Source: an uncultured Chthonomonas sp.
Lineage (GTDB): Bacteria > Armatimonadota > Chthonomonadetes > Chthonomonadales > CAJBBX01
Assembly: GCA_903885605.1 (NCBI GenBank)
Contig: CAISJD010000110.1
Coordinates: 1 to 57,529 of the forward strand
Direction of reading: 5' to 3'
Length of the DNA: 57,529 nt
The notes under the pieces are model-generated. The model did not search any database, had not been told where the DNA came from, and saw only the letters and a program-made list of their open reading frames with translations. Below, piece after piece: positions 7,495 to 16,042 of this stretch. Within the stretch, counting starts at the first letter, position 1; each line of letters opens with the position of its first letter. The translations under genes were made by a program, and so were the position numbers.

Positions 7495-9063
7495 ATGGCC
7501 GGTCGTAGGGATGATCCGTTTGTGCAGGTGTCGGCTTCGCTGGCCGACCTGGTGGGGCGCGCGTTCGTTGACGCGGCCATCGCGGGGCGCTGCCGCCTGA
7601 CCGGCGAGGAGCCCGAAGACCTGGCCGACCTGGCGCTGGGCCCGGTGGACTTCTACCCCACGGACCACCACGAACTGGTGTCTGAAGCCGTGGCGACGGT
7701 GGGCTCCGGCGATCCGCTGCCCGCGCTCGCCTCCTCGGCCCGAGGGGCTTCCACGCGGGCCTTCAACGCCGCCACGCGCACCGCGGCCGCGCCGGTCTCC
7801 ACGCTGGGCTGCGTACGGATCGGCGAGGATGGCCGCTCCTACCTCACCACCAAGTCGGAGCACTACCACGTGCCGCTGGGCCACGAGTTCCCCGGCTTCG
7901 CGCTGCTCGACGTCGCCCGAACGCTGGGCGTCTCCAATGCCACGCACAACAACACCCGCGGCCACATCACGCGGCTGCTGGAGGAGCGGCTCGTCCGCGC
8001 CGCCAACGGCCTCGACCCCTTCGGCGACGACGACCTGGCGCCTATCCTCGCGTCGGAGGAGCCCGACGTCATCAACCGCGTACTCAACCTGCAGACCGGC
8101 AGCCTGGCGGGCGAGGCGGCATTCAAGATGTGCATGGGCCGCTTCTACCTCTCGCAGGAGGGCGCGCGTCCGCCGGAATACGCGGGCAAGACGCCGGTCT
8201 TCCTGGTCATCGCGGATGACGACGGCAAGCCCTGCGGCAACTACCACGGCACCACCGCCTTCGTGCAGGCGTTGCGCGGGCTCTGGCCGGGCCTCTCGGC
8301 GAAGATGGAAGAGCTGGGGCTGATGAAGGTCTGCGCCGTCCGGCCCAACCGGGTGGAGGACCTGGAGGCGGCCTTCGCGCGCTACGAGGGCGGCGAGACG
8401 AAGATCGCGGCCTTCTTCCACGAGATCATCATGATGAACTACGGGGCGCGGGTGCTGACCCCCGAGTTCCTGCACCGCGCCTACGAGCTCTGCGCCGCGC
8501 ACGACGTGCCCACCGTCTGCGACGAGATTCAGAGCTGCCTCTGGGCGCCGGGCCTCTTCCTCTACCGCGAGGTCGGGCTCAAGCCGACCTTCGTCGTGCT
8601 CGGCAAGGGCTTCGGCAACGGCGAGTACGCGGCCTCGAGGCTCCTCTTCAGCGCGGCCATGGATAACCTCTGCCAGTTCGGCGCCCTGGTCACCAACGGG
8701 CAGGAGGAGCTGGCCTCGCTCACCTACCTGGTCAGCATGAAGTGGGCCATGGCCAACGAGGCGCGGCTGCGCGAGACCGGCGACGCCTACGAGGCCGCCC
8801 TGCGTGCGCTGGTGTCCGAGCGCCCCGCTCTGCTGGCCGGTGTCGAGGGGAGCCGCCACTTGTCCGCCCTGCGCTTCCACAACCTGGCCGGCGCGCAGGC
8901 GTTCGTGGCTCGCACCGAGGCCCTGGGCATCGACCTGAGCGTGCAGGCCTACAAGGCCGACTGCCCGCCCATCGTGCTCACGAAGCTGCCGCTCATCGCC
9001 GACGAGGCGCTCATCGACCGGGTCATCGGCCTCCTGCGGCTCGCCCTGGGCCAGAAAGGCTAA
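7495..9063 (+). CDS. PLP-dependent class-III aminotransferase-like protein
   Basis: A 522-residue cytoplasmic enzyme. The class-III signatures are PTVCDEIQSCLWAPG (the Asp that contacts the PLP ring nitrogen) and FVVLGKGFGNGEYAAS, where the lysine in GKG is the probable Schiff-base residue. The 200-residue N-terminal part is longer than in typical ornithine-type aminotransferases and includes a GHEFPGFALLDVARTLGVSN segment. The ATG at 7495 is chosen because GAGGGAGG lies about 8 nt upstream. It is the third gene of the operon, 24 nt after the sugar-binding protein, so it may act on an amino- or keto-sugar. The substrate is unknown. Confidence 0.75.
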   Translation: MAGRRDDPFVQVSASLADLVGRAFVDAAIAGRCRLTGEEPEDLADLALGPVDFYPTDHHELVSEAVATVGSGDPLPALASSARGASTRAFNAATRTAAAPVSTLGCVRIGEDGRSYLTTKSEHYHVPLGHEFPGFALLDVARTLGVSNATHNNTRGHITRLLEERLVRAANGLDPFGDDDLAPILASEEPDVINRVLNLQTGSLAGEAAFKMCMGRFYLSQEGARPPEYAGKTPVFLVIADDDGKPCGNYHGTTAFVQALRGLWPGLSAKMEELGLMKVCAVRPNRVEDLEAAFARYEGGETKIAAFFHEIIMMNYGARVLTPEFLHRAYELCAAHDVPTVCDEIQSCLWAPGLFLYREVGLKPTFVVLGKGFGNGEYAASRLLFSAAMDNLCQFGALVTNGQEELASLTYLVSMKWAMANEARLRETGDAYEAALRALVSERPALLAGVEGSRHLSALRFHNLAGAQAFVARTEALGIDLSVQAYKADCPPIVLTKLPLIADEALIDRVIGLLRLALGQKG

Positions 9064-9068
9064 GCCCC

Positions 9069-10472
9069 ATGTCACTCACCCCCCACGCGGGCCTGCTGCC
9101 GCTCTACCTCGCCCTCTATGACGAATGCCTCCCGGACCTGCGGCCCCGCATGGCCGCCTTCGCCGCCGAGGTGGCCCAGGCCCTCCGCGGCGCCGGGCTG
9201 CGGGTGAGCGAGGCGCCCATCTGCACCGTCCGCCCCGAGTTCGAGGCCGCCCTGGCACGTCTGGCCGAGGCCGACGTGGACCTGGTGGTGACGCTCCACC
9301 TGGCCTACTCGCCCTCGCTGGAGGCGGTCGATGCGCTGGCGGCCTGCGGCAAGCCCATCGTCATGCTCGACACCACGCCGGACGCCGACTTCGGACGCCA
9401 CGTGGACCCCGCGCTACTGCTGGCCAACCACGGCATCCACGGCGTGCAGGACCTCGCCGCCATGCTGCGGCGGCGCGGCGCGGCCTACCGCGTGGTGGCG
9501 GGCCACCTGAGCGATCCCGAGCCCCTGCGGCGAACCGCCGAACTGGCACGCGCGGCGCTGGCGGCCCGGCGCTTCGGCTCCATGCGGGCGCTACGGGTCG
9601 GCTTCTCCTTCGCGGGGATGGGCGACTTCGCCGTGGACGAGCAGACGCTTCGCGGGCGGCTCGGCATCGAGGCCCGCGAGATCGCCGCCGATGGGTTGAC
9701 GCCCTTCGCGGCCACGGTGACCGAGGAGGAGATCGACGCCGAGGTGGCCGCCGACAGCGTTGCCTTCGCGGCCGACCTGCCCGCCGACGTCCACCGCCGC
9801 TCCGTATGCGTGGGCCTCGGCCTCCGCAAGGCGCTGGAGGCGGGCGGCTACGGCGCGTTCAGCGTCAACTTCCAGGCCTTCGTCCAGCCCGACGGACCCG
9901 TCTGCACGGTCCCCTTCCTGGAGTGCTGCAAGGCCATGGCCCGGGGCGTGGGCTACGCCGGCGAGGGCGACCTGCTCACCGCCTCACTGGTGGGCGCGCT
10001 GCTGGCGGGCTGGGAGGGCGTCACCTTCACCGAGATGTTCTGCGCCGACTGGCAGGGCGACGGCCTATTCCTCAGCCACATGGGCGAGGTGAACCCGGCC
10101 GCCGCCGCCGCCAAGCCGCGCCTCTACGAGAAGGCCTACCCCTTCAGCCCGGCCCAGAACCCGGCCACGCTGGCCTGCGCCCTGCGCCCGGGCCCGGCCA
10201 CGCTGGTGAACCTGAGCCCCGGCCCCGACGAGAGCTTCCGGCTCATCGCCGCCGAGGTCGAGGCGCTGGAGGACGGCACGCACCCGGCCTGCAGCGACTG
10301 GATCCGCTCCTGGGTCCGGCCGCAGGCGCCGGTGGCGCGCTTCCTGGAGGCCTACTCGATGCTGGGCGGCACGCACCACTGCGCGCTGACGCCGGGCATC
10401 CACCGCGAGGCGCTGGCCGAGTTCGCCCGCATCGCCGGGCTTGAGTACCGGCAGGTCGAGGCGGGCCGATGA
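9069..10472 (+). CDS. L-fucose/L-arabinose isomerase-like protein
   Basis: A 467-residue cytoplasmic protein with the AraA/FucI-type fold: an N-terminal Rossmann-like region (LVVTLHLAYSPSLEAVDALAACGKPIVMLDTT), then a metal-site region with TFTEMFCADWQGDGLFLSHMGEVNP. This resembles the segment of arabinose isomerases carrying two metal-binding glutamates and a histidine. A further His pair (GGTHHCALTPG) lies near the C terminus, as in AraA. It starts 5 nt after the aminotransferase-like gene and overlaps the amidohydrolase by 4 nt (ATGA), so the operon is tight. The true substrate could be any aldose/ketose pair. Confidence 0.78.
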   Translation: MSLTPHAGLLPLYLALYDECLPDLRPRMAAFAAEVAQALRGAGLRVSEAPICTVRPEFEAALARLAEADVDLVVTLHLAYSPSLEAVDALAACGKPIVMLDTTPDADFGRHVDPALLLANHGIHGVQDLAAMLRRRGAAYRVVAGHLSDPEPLRRTAELARAALAARRFGSMRALRVGFSFAGMGDFAVDEQTLRGRLGIEAREIAADGLTPFAATVTEEEIDAEVAADSVAFAADLPADVHRRSVCVGLGLRKALEAGGYGAFSVNFQAFVQPDGPVCTVPFLECCKAMARGVGYAGEGDLLTASLVGALLAGWEGVTFTEMFCADWQGDGLFLSHMGEVNPAAAAAKPRLYEKAYPFSPAQNPATLACALRPGPATLVNLSPGPDESFRLIAAEVEALEDGTHPACSDWIRSWVRPQAPVARFLEAYSMLGGTHHCALTPGIHREALAEFARIAGLEYRQVEAGR

Positions 10473-11530
10473 GCGCCGTCCCGCTGGTGGGCCCGCACGT
10501 CTACACCGACGTGGACCGCGCCTTCTGGGAGGAGCATCTGGAGGCCTGGGCGCCGCCGGCCATCACCGACGCCCATGTCCACGTCTTGGACCCGGAATAC
10601 CGGCTCGAGACGATCACCGAGGAGATGAAGCGCTCCTACTGGGTGATGGAGCTGCAGGATATGCAGGACGCCCCCACCACGGAGCGCTGCTACCAGACCG
10701 TCTTCCCCGGCCGCCGGGTCTCATGCCTCTGCTTCGGCTGGCCCAGCCTCGGGTGCGAGATCGAGGGCGGCAACGAGTACGTCCGCACGGAGGCGCTGGC
10801 GCGGGGCTGGCGCTCCCTGGCCGTGGTTCGCCCCTCCTGGCGCGCCGAGCAGGTGGACTGGCTCCTGAGCCTGCCCGGCGTCAAGGGCGTGAAGCCCTAC
10901 TACGCCATGATCAGCCTGGACCGCTCGGGCCGCGACCGCCACATCGAGGCGAGCATCTTCGACTACCTGCCGCACCACCAGCTTGAGGTGCTCGACCAGC
11001 GCCGCGCCTGGGTGACCCTCCACGTCCCCAAGGCCGGCCGCCTGGGCCACCCGGACAACCTCCGCGAGGTGCGGGAAATACGCCGCCGGTACCCGCACAT
11101 CACGGTGGTCATTGCCCACCTGGGCCGCTGCTACACCGAGCCCCACGCGCTGCAGGGCCTCCTGCCGCTGGCCGAGGATGAGGGCCTCTTCTTCGATACC
11201 TCCGCCGTCGTCAATGCCGACGTCCATCGGCTGGCGCTGCGGCACATCGGCCCCAATCGGCTGCTCTACGGCTCCGACAACCCGGTGCTCTACCTCCGCG
11301 GCCGGCGTCAGACGCATGGAACCAGCTACGTCAACCGGACCAGCCTCCCCTTCCACTTCAACAGGGATCGCGAGCCCGCCGAGGTCGAGGCCCGCTATAC
11401 ACTGATGATGTATGAGGACCTGAAGGGCATCCGCGACGGCTGCGAGGCCCTGGGGTATGGCCCCGCCGAGGCCGAAGCCATCCTCCACGGCAACGCGGAG
11501 CGGCTGCTGGCGGCGGCCAACACAGGGTAG
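10469..11530 (+). CDS. Amidohydrolase-2 family TIM-barrel hydrolase
   Basis: A 353-residue protein with the metal-binding HxH of the superfamily (ITDAHVHVL, first strand), a lysine in GVKGVKPYYAM, VIAHLGRCY with another metal ligand, and RLLYGSDNPVLYL with the terminal aspartate. These mark the amidohydrolase-2 group of decarboxylases, lactonases and hydrolases. Its ATG overlaps the isomerase-like stop (ATGA), implying coupled translation. In a sugar operon it may be a lactonase or hydrolase acting on a sugar acid. That role is inferred. Confidence 0.82.
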   Translation: MSAVPLVGPHVYTDVDRAFWEEHLEAWAPPAITDAHVHVLDPEYRLETITEEMKRSYWVMELQDMQDAPTTERCYQTVFPGRRVSCLCFGWPSLGCEIEGGNEYVRTEALARGWRSLAVVRPSWRAEQVDWLLSLPGVKGVKPYYAMISLDRSGRDRHIEASIFDYLPHHQLEVLDQRRAWVTLHVPKAGRLGHPDNLREVREIRRRYPHITVVIAHLGRCYTEPHALQGLLPLAEDEGLFFDTSAVVNADVHRLALRHIGPNRLLYGSDNPVLYLRGRRQTHGTSYVNRTSLPFHFNRDREPAEVEARYTLMMYEDLKGIRDGCEALGYGPAEAEAILHGNAERLLAAANTG

Positions 11531-11560
11531 GGGCGCCGGGCGCCATGGGAGGCAGATGCG

Positions 11561-13966
11561 ATGCAGAACCACTCGAAGGGCGGCTTCCGGCGCCTCGTGG
11601 CCGCGCTCGCCTTGCTGGCCGCCATGGCCGCTGACGGCGCGCAGGCCCAGGACCGGCTGCAGGGGGCTACCGCCCTGCCTGACTTCTCGCGGCTTCCGCG
11701 CTTCTTCTCCTCCGACCCGGCCTACGACGCCTTCGCGAATGAGTACTTCATGCGCCACCTGTCGGTCGATGCCAGGGGCGTCTACCAGGGCGGCGGACCC
11801 ATGCTCGGGGCCACGGACCACATGTGGGTTGTCGAGTGGGACAACTGGCTCTTCCCCTGGATAGACCGCGGAGCCATGGGCCTTGCCCGGCAGGGCGGCA
11901 GCGATGCCGACATCATCCGCAACACGCTACGGACCGCGGCAGTCGACAAGTACGGCTACGTCTTCGGAGCCCGCCCGGAGCCGGAGCCCGTCGACTCGCT
12001 GGGCGGCTACAAGCCCACGTTCTCCTGGCCGTGGCCCAAGTACAACCGCAACACGACCGTAACGCGCCCCACGGGCTGGGAGTTCAACGACCCGGCCGAC
12101 GGAGCGCGAGCCGAGTGGACGGCGAAGGAGATGGCGCTTCAGCCGGGGTACGTGGGCCACTGCCTCGTCGGCCGCGTCACCGGTGCGCGTCCCGAACTGA
12201 CCACGCCTGCGTTCGACGTCAGTGTCTTCCAGGTCCCGATCATCGAACTCGACATCGCCTACTCGGCAGGCGCCGGCGCCGACCGGCTGGTCGACGGCCT
12301 CCGGATTTACTGGAGCACCGACGCGCATCCGGGCTTCTCGGAGGAGCGCATGGTGACGTCCGACTTCAGCGTGCTGCCGCCTCGCGCGAACCCGGAGCCC
12401 TACGCGCCGTGGGTCTCGCCGACGCAGGCCCGCTACGCGCTCTTCTTCCCAATGCTGCTCCACCCCGAGTGGGGCCGCTCGGGACGGCGCATCACCGGGC
12501 TCAAGATCGTTCCGGCCGGGCCCGGCGCGAACGGCGCCACCGTGACGTTGAACTACGTCCGCGCGACCTACGATGTCCGCATGACCACCACGAACACCGC
12601 GCTCATCAACGGGGTCCATCGGTTCGCCATGTGGTCGGGCGACCGCGCGTGGCTCGCCACGATGCTGCCCCGGTGCCGCCGCGCCGTCACCTACCTCAAC
12701 GAGCACCTGCAGGGCCGGAAGCATGGCCTGCTCTGCCTCGACTGGCTCGCGGGGCACGACGGCCTCGGCGGAGACCTGCCCGGCCACGGCCTCATCGGCA
12801 GCTACTGGGACCTGCTGCCGGCGGGCAGGTTCGACCTTGAGAGCAGCACGGGCTACACCACCGCCCTCAACGCCATGGCCGAGCTGGAGGACGCCGCCCG
12901 CCGCCTGGGCATCGCCTGTCTGCCAGAGCCCGTCATCGGTCCCGACAACAAGACGCCGATCTCGTACCGCGAGACGCCGGCATCGCTCCGTGCGCTGGCG
13001 CGCCGCGTAAAGCGCGAGATCGAGAAGCGCTTCTGGATGCCCGAGACCGGCCGCTTCTGCCGTAACATCGACGCCGAGGGGACGCGCCACGACTACGGGT
13101 TCCTGCACTTCAACGTCGTCGCCCTCGCCGGCGGCATCGGCACGCCCTCGCAGCGGGAGTCGATCCTCAGGTGGATCGACGGCCGCAGGATCGTGGCCGG
13201 TGACACGTCGACCGGTGCGGACATCCTGCGGTGGCGCTTCGCTCCGCGCACCAGCACGCGGCGCAACGAGCGCTACTACTTCTGGCCCTGGAACTGGGAG
13301 AAGGCCCGCGACCCCGGCGGCGCCAACTTCGTCTGGGGCGACCAGATGCAGGACGGCGGCGCGGTGGGCTTCACCTCGCTCTTCGACCTGATGGCGAGGT
13401 GCCGCACCGGCGACCAGGGCGAGATCGACCGCGCCTTCGAGCGCACGCGCCAGGTGCAGGCGTGGTTCGCCGACGTCGGCGCCGCCGGCGGCGAGGGCAA
13501 GGAGTTCTACCGCGCCTACTACAACGGCCGGCCCGAGCGCGGACGCCAGCAGGGCGGCGGGCCTCCGGGCGGCCTGGGGCTCGACCGCGAGTTCCTGTCC
13601 GACGCTTCGCTGGGCGCGGCGTTCATCCCGCTGGCGTTCCTCGGTCTGGAGGCCCGGCAGGAGGGCATCCTGGACATCGCGCCGGCGCTGCCCACCCAGC
13701 TCAGCCGCCTGGGCGTGGAGAACGTGCTCTACCGCGGCAACCACCTCCGGATCGAGGCCGGCCGCCACCGCGTCTCGCTGTCCGGCAGCCGCATCGCCGA
13801 CGCAACCGGCCTCAAGCTGCGCATCACGTTCAGGGCCGCCCCGCCAGGCGCGGTCGCCCTGGTCGACGGCAAGCCGTCCCGCCACCGCCGCCTCTCCGAC
13901 GGCGTGATCGAGGTGACCTGCGCCCTGGGCCCCGTAACGGTCGAACTTAGCGCAACCGGGCGGTGA
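11561..13966 (+). CDS. Secreted six-hairpin glycosidase-like protein
   Basis: An 801-residue exported protein with a Sec signal peptide (cut near AQAQ, residue 30). Residues ~90-340 hold a beta-sandwich-like region. The remainder looks like an (alpha/alpha)6 barrel with LLCLDWLAGHDGLGG, GLIGSYWDLLPAGRFDLESST and FWMPETGRFCRNIDAEGT, plus a C-terminal beta cap. Such barrels occur in GH63, GH78, GH94 and related families; I cannot assign one. It lies 30 nt behind the amidohydrolase on the same strand and may be the last gene of the sugar operon, releasing the sugar the importer takes up. The general base and acid were not identified. Confidence 0.7.
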   Translation: MQNHSKGGFRRLVAALALLAAMAADGAQAQDRLQGATALPDFSRLPRFFSSDPAYDAFANEYFMRHLSVDARGVYQGGGPMLGATDHMWVVEWDNWLFPWIDRGAMGLARQGGSDADIIRNTLRTAAVDKYGYVFGARPEPEPVDSLGGYKPTFSWPWPKYNRNTTVTRPTGWEFNDPADGARAEWTAKEMALQPGYVGHCLVGRVTGARPELTTPAFDVSVFQVPIIELDIAYSAGAGADRLVDGLRIYWSTDAHPGFSEERMVTSDFSVLPPRANPEPYAPWVSPTQARYALFFPMLLHPEWGRSGRRITGLKIVPAGPGANGATVTLNYVRATYDVRMTTTNTALINGVHRFAMWSGDRAWLATMLPRCRRAVTYLNEHLQGRKHGLLCLDWLAGHDGLGGDLPGHGLIGSYWDLLPAGRFDLESSTGYTTALNAMAELEDAARRLGIACLPEPVIGPDNKTPISYRETPASLRALARRVKREIEKRFWMPETGRFCRNIDAEGTRHDYGFLHFNVVALAGGIGTPSQRESILRWIDGRRIVAGDTSTGADILRWRFAPRTSTRRNERYYFWPWNWEKARDPGGANFVWGDQMQDGGAVGFTSLFDLMARCRTGDQGEIDRAFERTRQVQAWFADVGAAGGEGKEFYRAYYNGRPERGRQQGGGPPGGLGLDREFLSDASLGAAFIPLAFLGLEARQEGILDIAPALPTQLSRLGVENVLYRGNHLRIEAGRHRVSLSGSRIADATGLKLRITFRAAPPGAVALVDGKPSRHRRLSDGVIEVTCALGPVTVELSATGR

Positions 13967-14209
13967 GCGCTTGGCTGCCTGCAACGATGCGCCCCGCACG
14001 CCCCATATCGCACCTCATTTGCCGCAGACAGTTTCCGGTTTCGCCGGGGACGCAGGAGTAACACCACCGAGCCCGAAGCCAGCCTGGCGTTGGATGGTCG
14101 ATTTGCACACAGGAAATCGACATGACGGTGGCGTACATAGGTTGCGCACTCGAACCAGTACAGATGAACCGCCGCTAGACGTGGTCACCGACACGAGGTG
14201 CTGAACCGC
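13967..14209. other. Intergenic stretch, AT-richer boundary
   Basis: No convincing gene. It contains one perfect stem-loop, TCGATTT (14098-14104) with AAATCGA (14114-14120) and a 9-nt loop. GC drops here relative to the preceding genes, marking the left side of the restriction-modification island. Confidence 0.5.
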
Positions 14210-14734
14210 ATGGCAATCGCAGATATCACGTTCCCGGTCTTCCTGACACTCGAGGAGGCCTACGAGGGCACAGGTCGCGAGTTCGTCTTCCCGAGGGACG
14301 ACGCTGTCTGCGATGCCTGCGACGGCGGCGCCCCGGCTCCCGACCAGGCGTGCTCGGTCTGCGGCGGCACAGGGCGGACCACCATGCCGCGGCGGCTTCG
14401 CGTGGCAGTACCTGCCGGGGTCAACGATCAGGTGCGGCTCAAGGTCGCCGGACAGGGACGCTGGGACCCGGTTGCGTGCCAGTGGGGCGACCTCTACCTG
14501 GTCTGCTATCTGCGCCCGCACAAGCGGTTCGTACGCAAGGGCTTCGACTTGACCACAACCGTGGTTGTGCCCACACCCCAGCCCGACCAGATCACCCTTC
14601 GCACCCTTGCCGGCGAGGTGGGCGTGCCCCTCCCGAGCAACCCGGCAGTTCCGGGCATCAAGCTGCAGGGCTACGGGATGCCGAAGCGAATCGGTGGGGG
14701 TAGCGCGGGCGACCTACACACGCACGAGCTATAA
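14210..14734 (+). CDS. DnaJ C-terminal-like protein without J domain, probably truncated
   Basis: A 174-residue protein resembling the substrate-binding part of the Hsp40 co-chaperone DnaJ. It has one CxxC pair set (C34/C37 and C48/C51; CDACDGG and CSVCGGTG) and a DnaJ_C-type beta domain with RLRVAVPAGVNDQVRLKVAGQG, GDLYLVCYLRPHKRFVRKGFDL and LTLRTLAGEV-like sequence. It lacks the J domain, the Gly/Phe linker and half of the usual four CxxCxGxG repeats. The reading stops right after a GDL motif that in DnaJ continues into GDL[YH]xxxxV, exactly where the AT-rich island begins, so its 3' end may have been lost. GAGG lies about 11 nt before the ATG. Confidence 0.75.
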   Translation: MAIADITFPVFLTLEEAYEGTGREFVFPRDDAVCDACDGGAPAPDQACSVCGGTGRTTMPRRLRVAVPAGVNDQVRLKVAGQGRWDPVACQWGDLYLVCYLRPHKRFVRKGFDLTTTVVVPTPQPDQITLRTLAGEVGVPLPSNPAVPGIKLQGYGMPKRIGGGSAGDLHTHEL

Positions 14735-14735
14735 T
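14730..14735 (+). promoter_or_regulatory. Candidate -10 box for the methyltransferase gene
   Basis: TATAAT at 14730-14735 overlaps the stop codon of the DnaJ-like gene. It is a perfect -10 hexamer, but no clear -35 is visible 16-18 nt upstream. It would give a ~100-nt leader before the methyltransferase. Confidence 0.4.
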
Positions 14736-14839
14736 GATGCGACTCAGGTCGTTGTTTGGTTTCGTCTTGGTCAGTGTAACGACAGACCCGTCCTTCGCTT
14801 GACCCGCGCTGGCCAGGTGGCGACGCTCAGTAGTCTGGA

Positions 14840-16027
14840 ATGGTCGGGCAGCGTGAGTGCTTGCCAAAGGTGGCGCCTGAAGGGAGATCGCTGTTGCTTG
14901 GTCGCACACAAGCCGGTTACGTCCAACAACGGCTCCTCGATCTTGAGCCGTTGCCTGCCCGACGCGCAGTACCCCACATCGAAGTCAGTGAGCAGCAATC
15001 AAATCCTTTCCTGAGAAGATTGTCTGCTTTTACTCCAGGATTACTTGAGTCGGCAGAATTCAGTCATATCGGATTGTTCTGCGGTGGCGGAGGGCTTGAT
15101 CTCGGATTAGCGTTCGCAGGATTTCGGTGTCTTGTTGCAAGTGATATTGTGCCTCAATTTGTCGAAACCGTCGTGCACAACATGCCCCACGCGGCGGGGC
15201 TCGTCGAGGACGCGATGGCACTGACGGCCGGCGCACTATCCTCTGCCGCCGGGACCACTGAGATTGATCTTGTGGCTGCTGGCCCACCGTGTCAGGCGTT
15301 CAGCATCCTGGGTCGCCGCGGGGCCTTGGACGATCCCCGCGGGAGGTTGGCCCTAAAGTACTTTGAACTGATCGCTGACCTGCGCCCACGCGCGTTCCTG
15401 TTTGAGAACGTGCCCGGCCTCTTGACCACCAATGGCGGCGCGGACTGGCGGCGGCTGCAGGGCTTCGCCAAGGACACGACAGGCTATGACCTCCATGTCG
15501 GTAAGCTGAACAGTGTCACGTTCGGCATTCCACAGGTGCGTGAACGGGTGATCGTGGTGGGTTTTCGGGAGCCGTGCTGCTTTCGCATGCCGATGATTGC
15601 CACTGGCCCCTACGCGAAGGAGCTTATGCAAGAGGGTCACCTTGCCAGCCCAAGCATCTGGGCTCTCCAGCAGGTGGAAGGCTTACCCAACCACAACATC
15701 CGTCTGCACGGAGATCGCGTTACGGCTCGGTACCACGCTATTGCGCCCGGGATGCGTGACAAGACCGACCATACTGACCGGATTGACCCTAACCGCCCGA
15801 GCGGCACCGTTCTTGTCGGATCGAGTGCTGGCGGCGGTCGTCCCCACATACACCCCATAGAGCCGCGTGTCATCACGGTCCGCGAGGCCGCGAGGCTCCA
15901 GAGCTTTCCAGACTGGTATGTCTTCCGAGGAACGGGGACCAACCAATATCGCCAAATAGGGAATGCAGTGCCTCCTCTACTGGCATATGAGTTGGGTTCG
16001 CGTATTGCAGCCGCATTGCGCGGGTGA
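14840..16027 (+). CDS. DNA (cytosine-5)-methyltransferase, type II
   Basis: A 395-residue enzyme that transfers methyl from SAM to C5 of cytosine. The ordered motifs are I (HIGLFCGGGGLDLGLAFAGF, near residue 75), IV (AAGPPCQAFSILGRRG, with the catalytic Cys), VI (FLFENVPGLL), VIII (FGIPQVRERVIVVGF), IX (PSGTVLVGS then TVREAARLQSFPD) and X (NQYRQIGNAVPPLLAYELG). The region between VIII and IX should define the target sequence. The first ~70 residues have no family match I recognise, so the true start may lie later than the ATG at 14840. An endonuclease-like gene follows 15 nt downstream. Codon use is less GC-biased than in flanking genes. Confidence 0.93.
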   Translation: MVGQRECLPKVAPEGRSLLLGRTQAGYVQQRLLDLEPLPARRAVPHIEVSEQQSNPFLRRLSAFTPGLLESAEFSHIGLFCGGGGLDLGLAFAGFRCLVASDIVPQFVETVVHNMPHAAGLVEDAMALTAGALSSAAGTTEIDLVAAGPPCQAFSILGRRGALDDPRGRLALKYFELIADLRPRAFLFENVPGLLTTNGGADWRRLQGFAKDTTGYDLHVGKLNSVTFGIPQVRERVIVVGFREPCCFRMPMIATGPYAKELMQEGHLASPSIWALQQVEGLPNHNIRLHGDRVTARYHAIAPGMRDKTDHTDRIDPNRPSGTVLVGSSAGGGRPHIHPIEPRVITVREAARLQSFPDWYVFRGTGTNQYRQIGNAVPPLLAYELGSRIAAALRG

Positions 16028-16042
16028 TACGGACGCCGAGCT

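Noticed and set aside
11396-11403. TATACACT-like -10 inside the amidohydrolase gene
   Set aside because: It lies within coding sequence, with no gene start nearby that needs it.
11927-13999. A 690-codon minus-strand frame opposite the glycosidase-like gene
   Set aside because: It has low-complexity Arg/Ala/Gly/Val composition and no signal or family motif; it is an artefact of high GC.
14041-14200. A possible tRNA remnant at the edge of the restriction-modification island
   Set aside because: No acceptor-stem pairing or T-loop consensus could be found; only a simple 7-bp hairpin is present.
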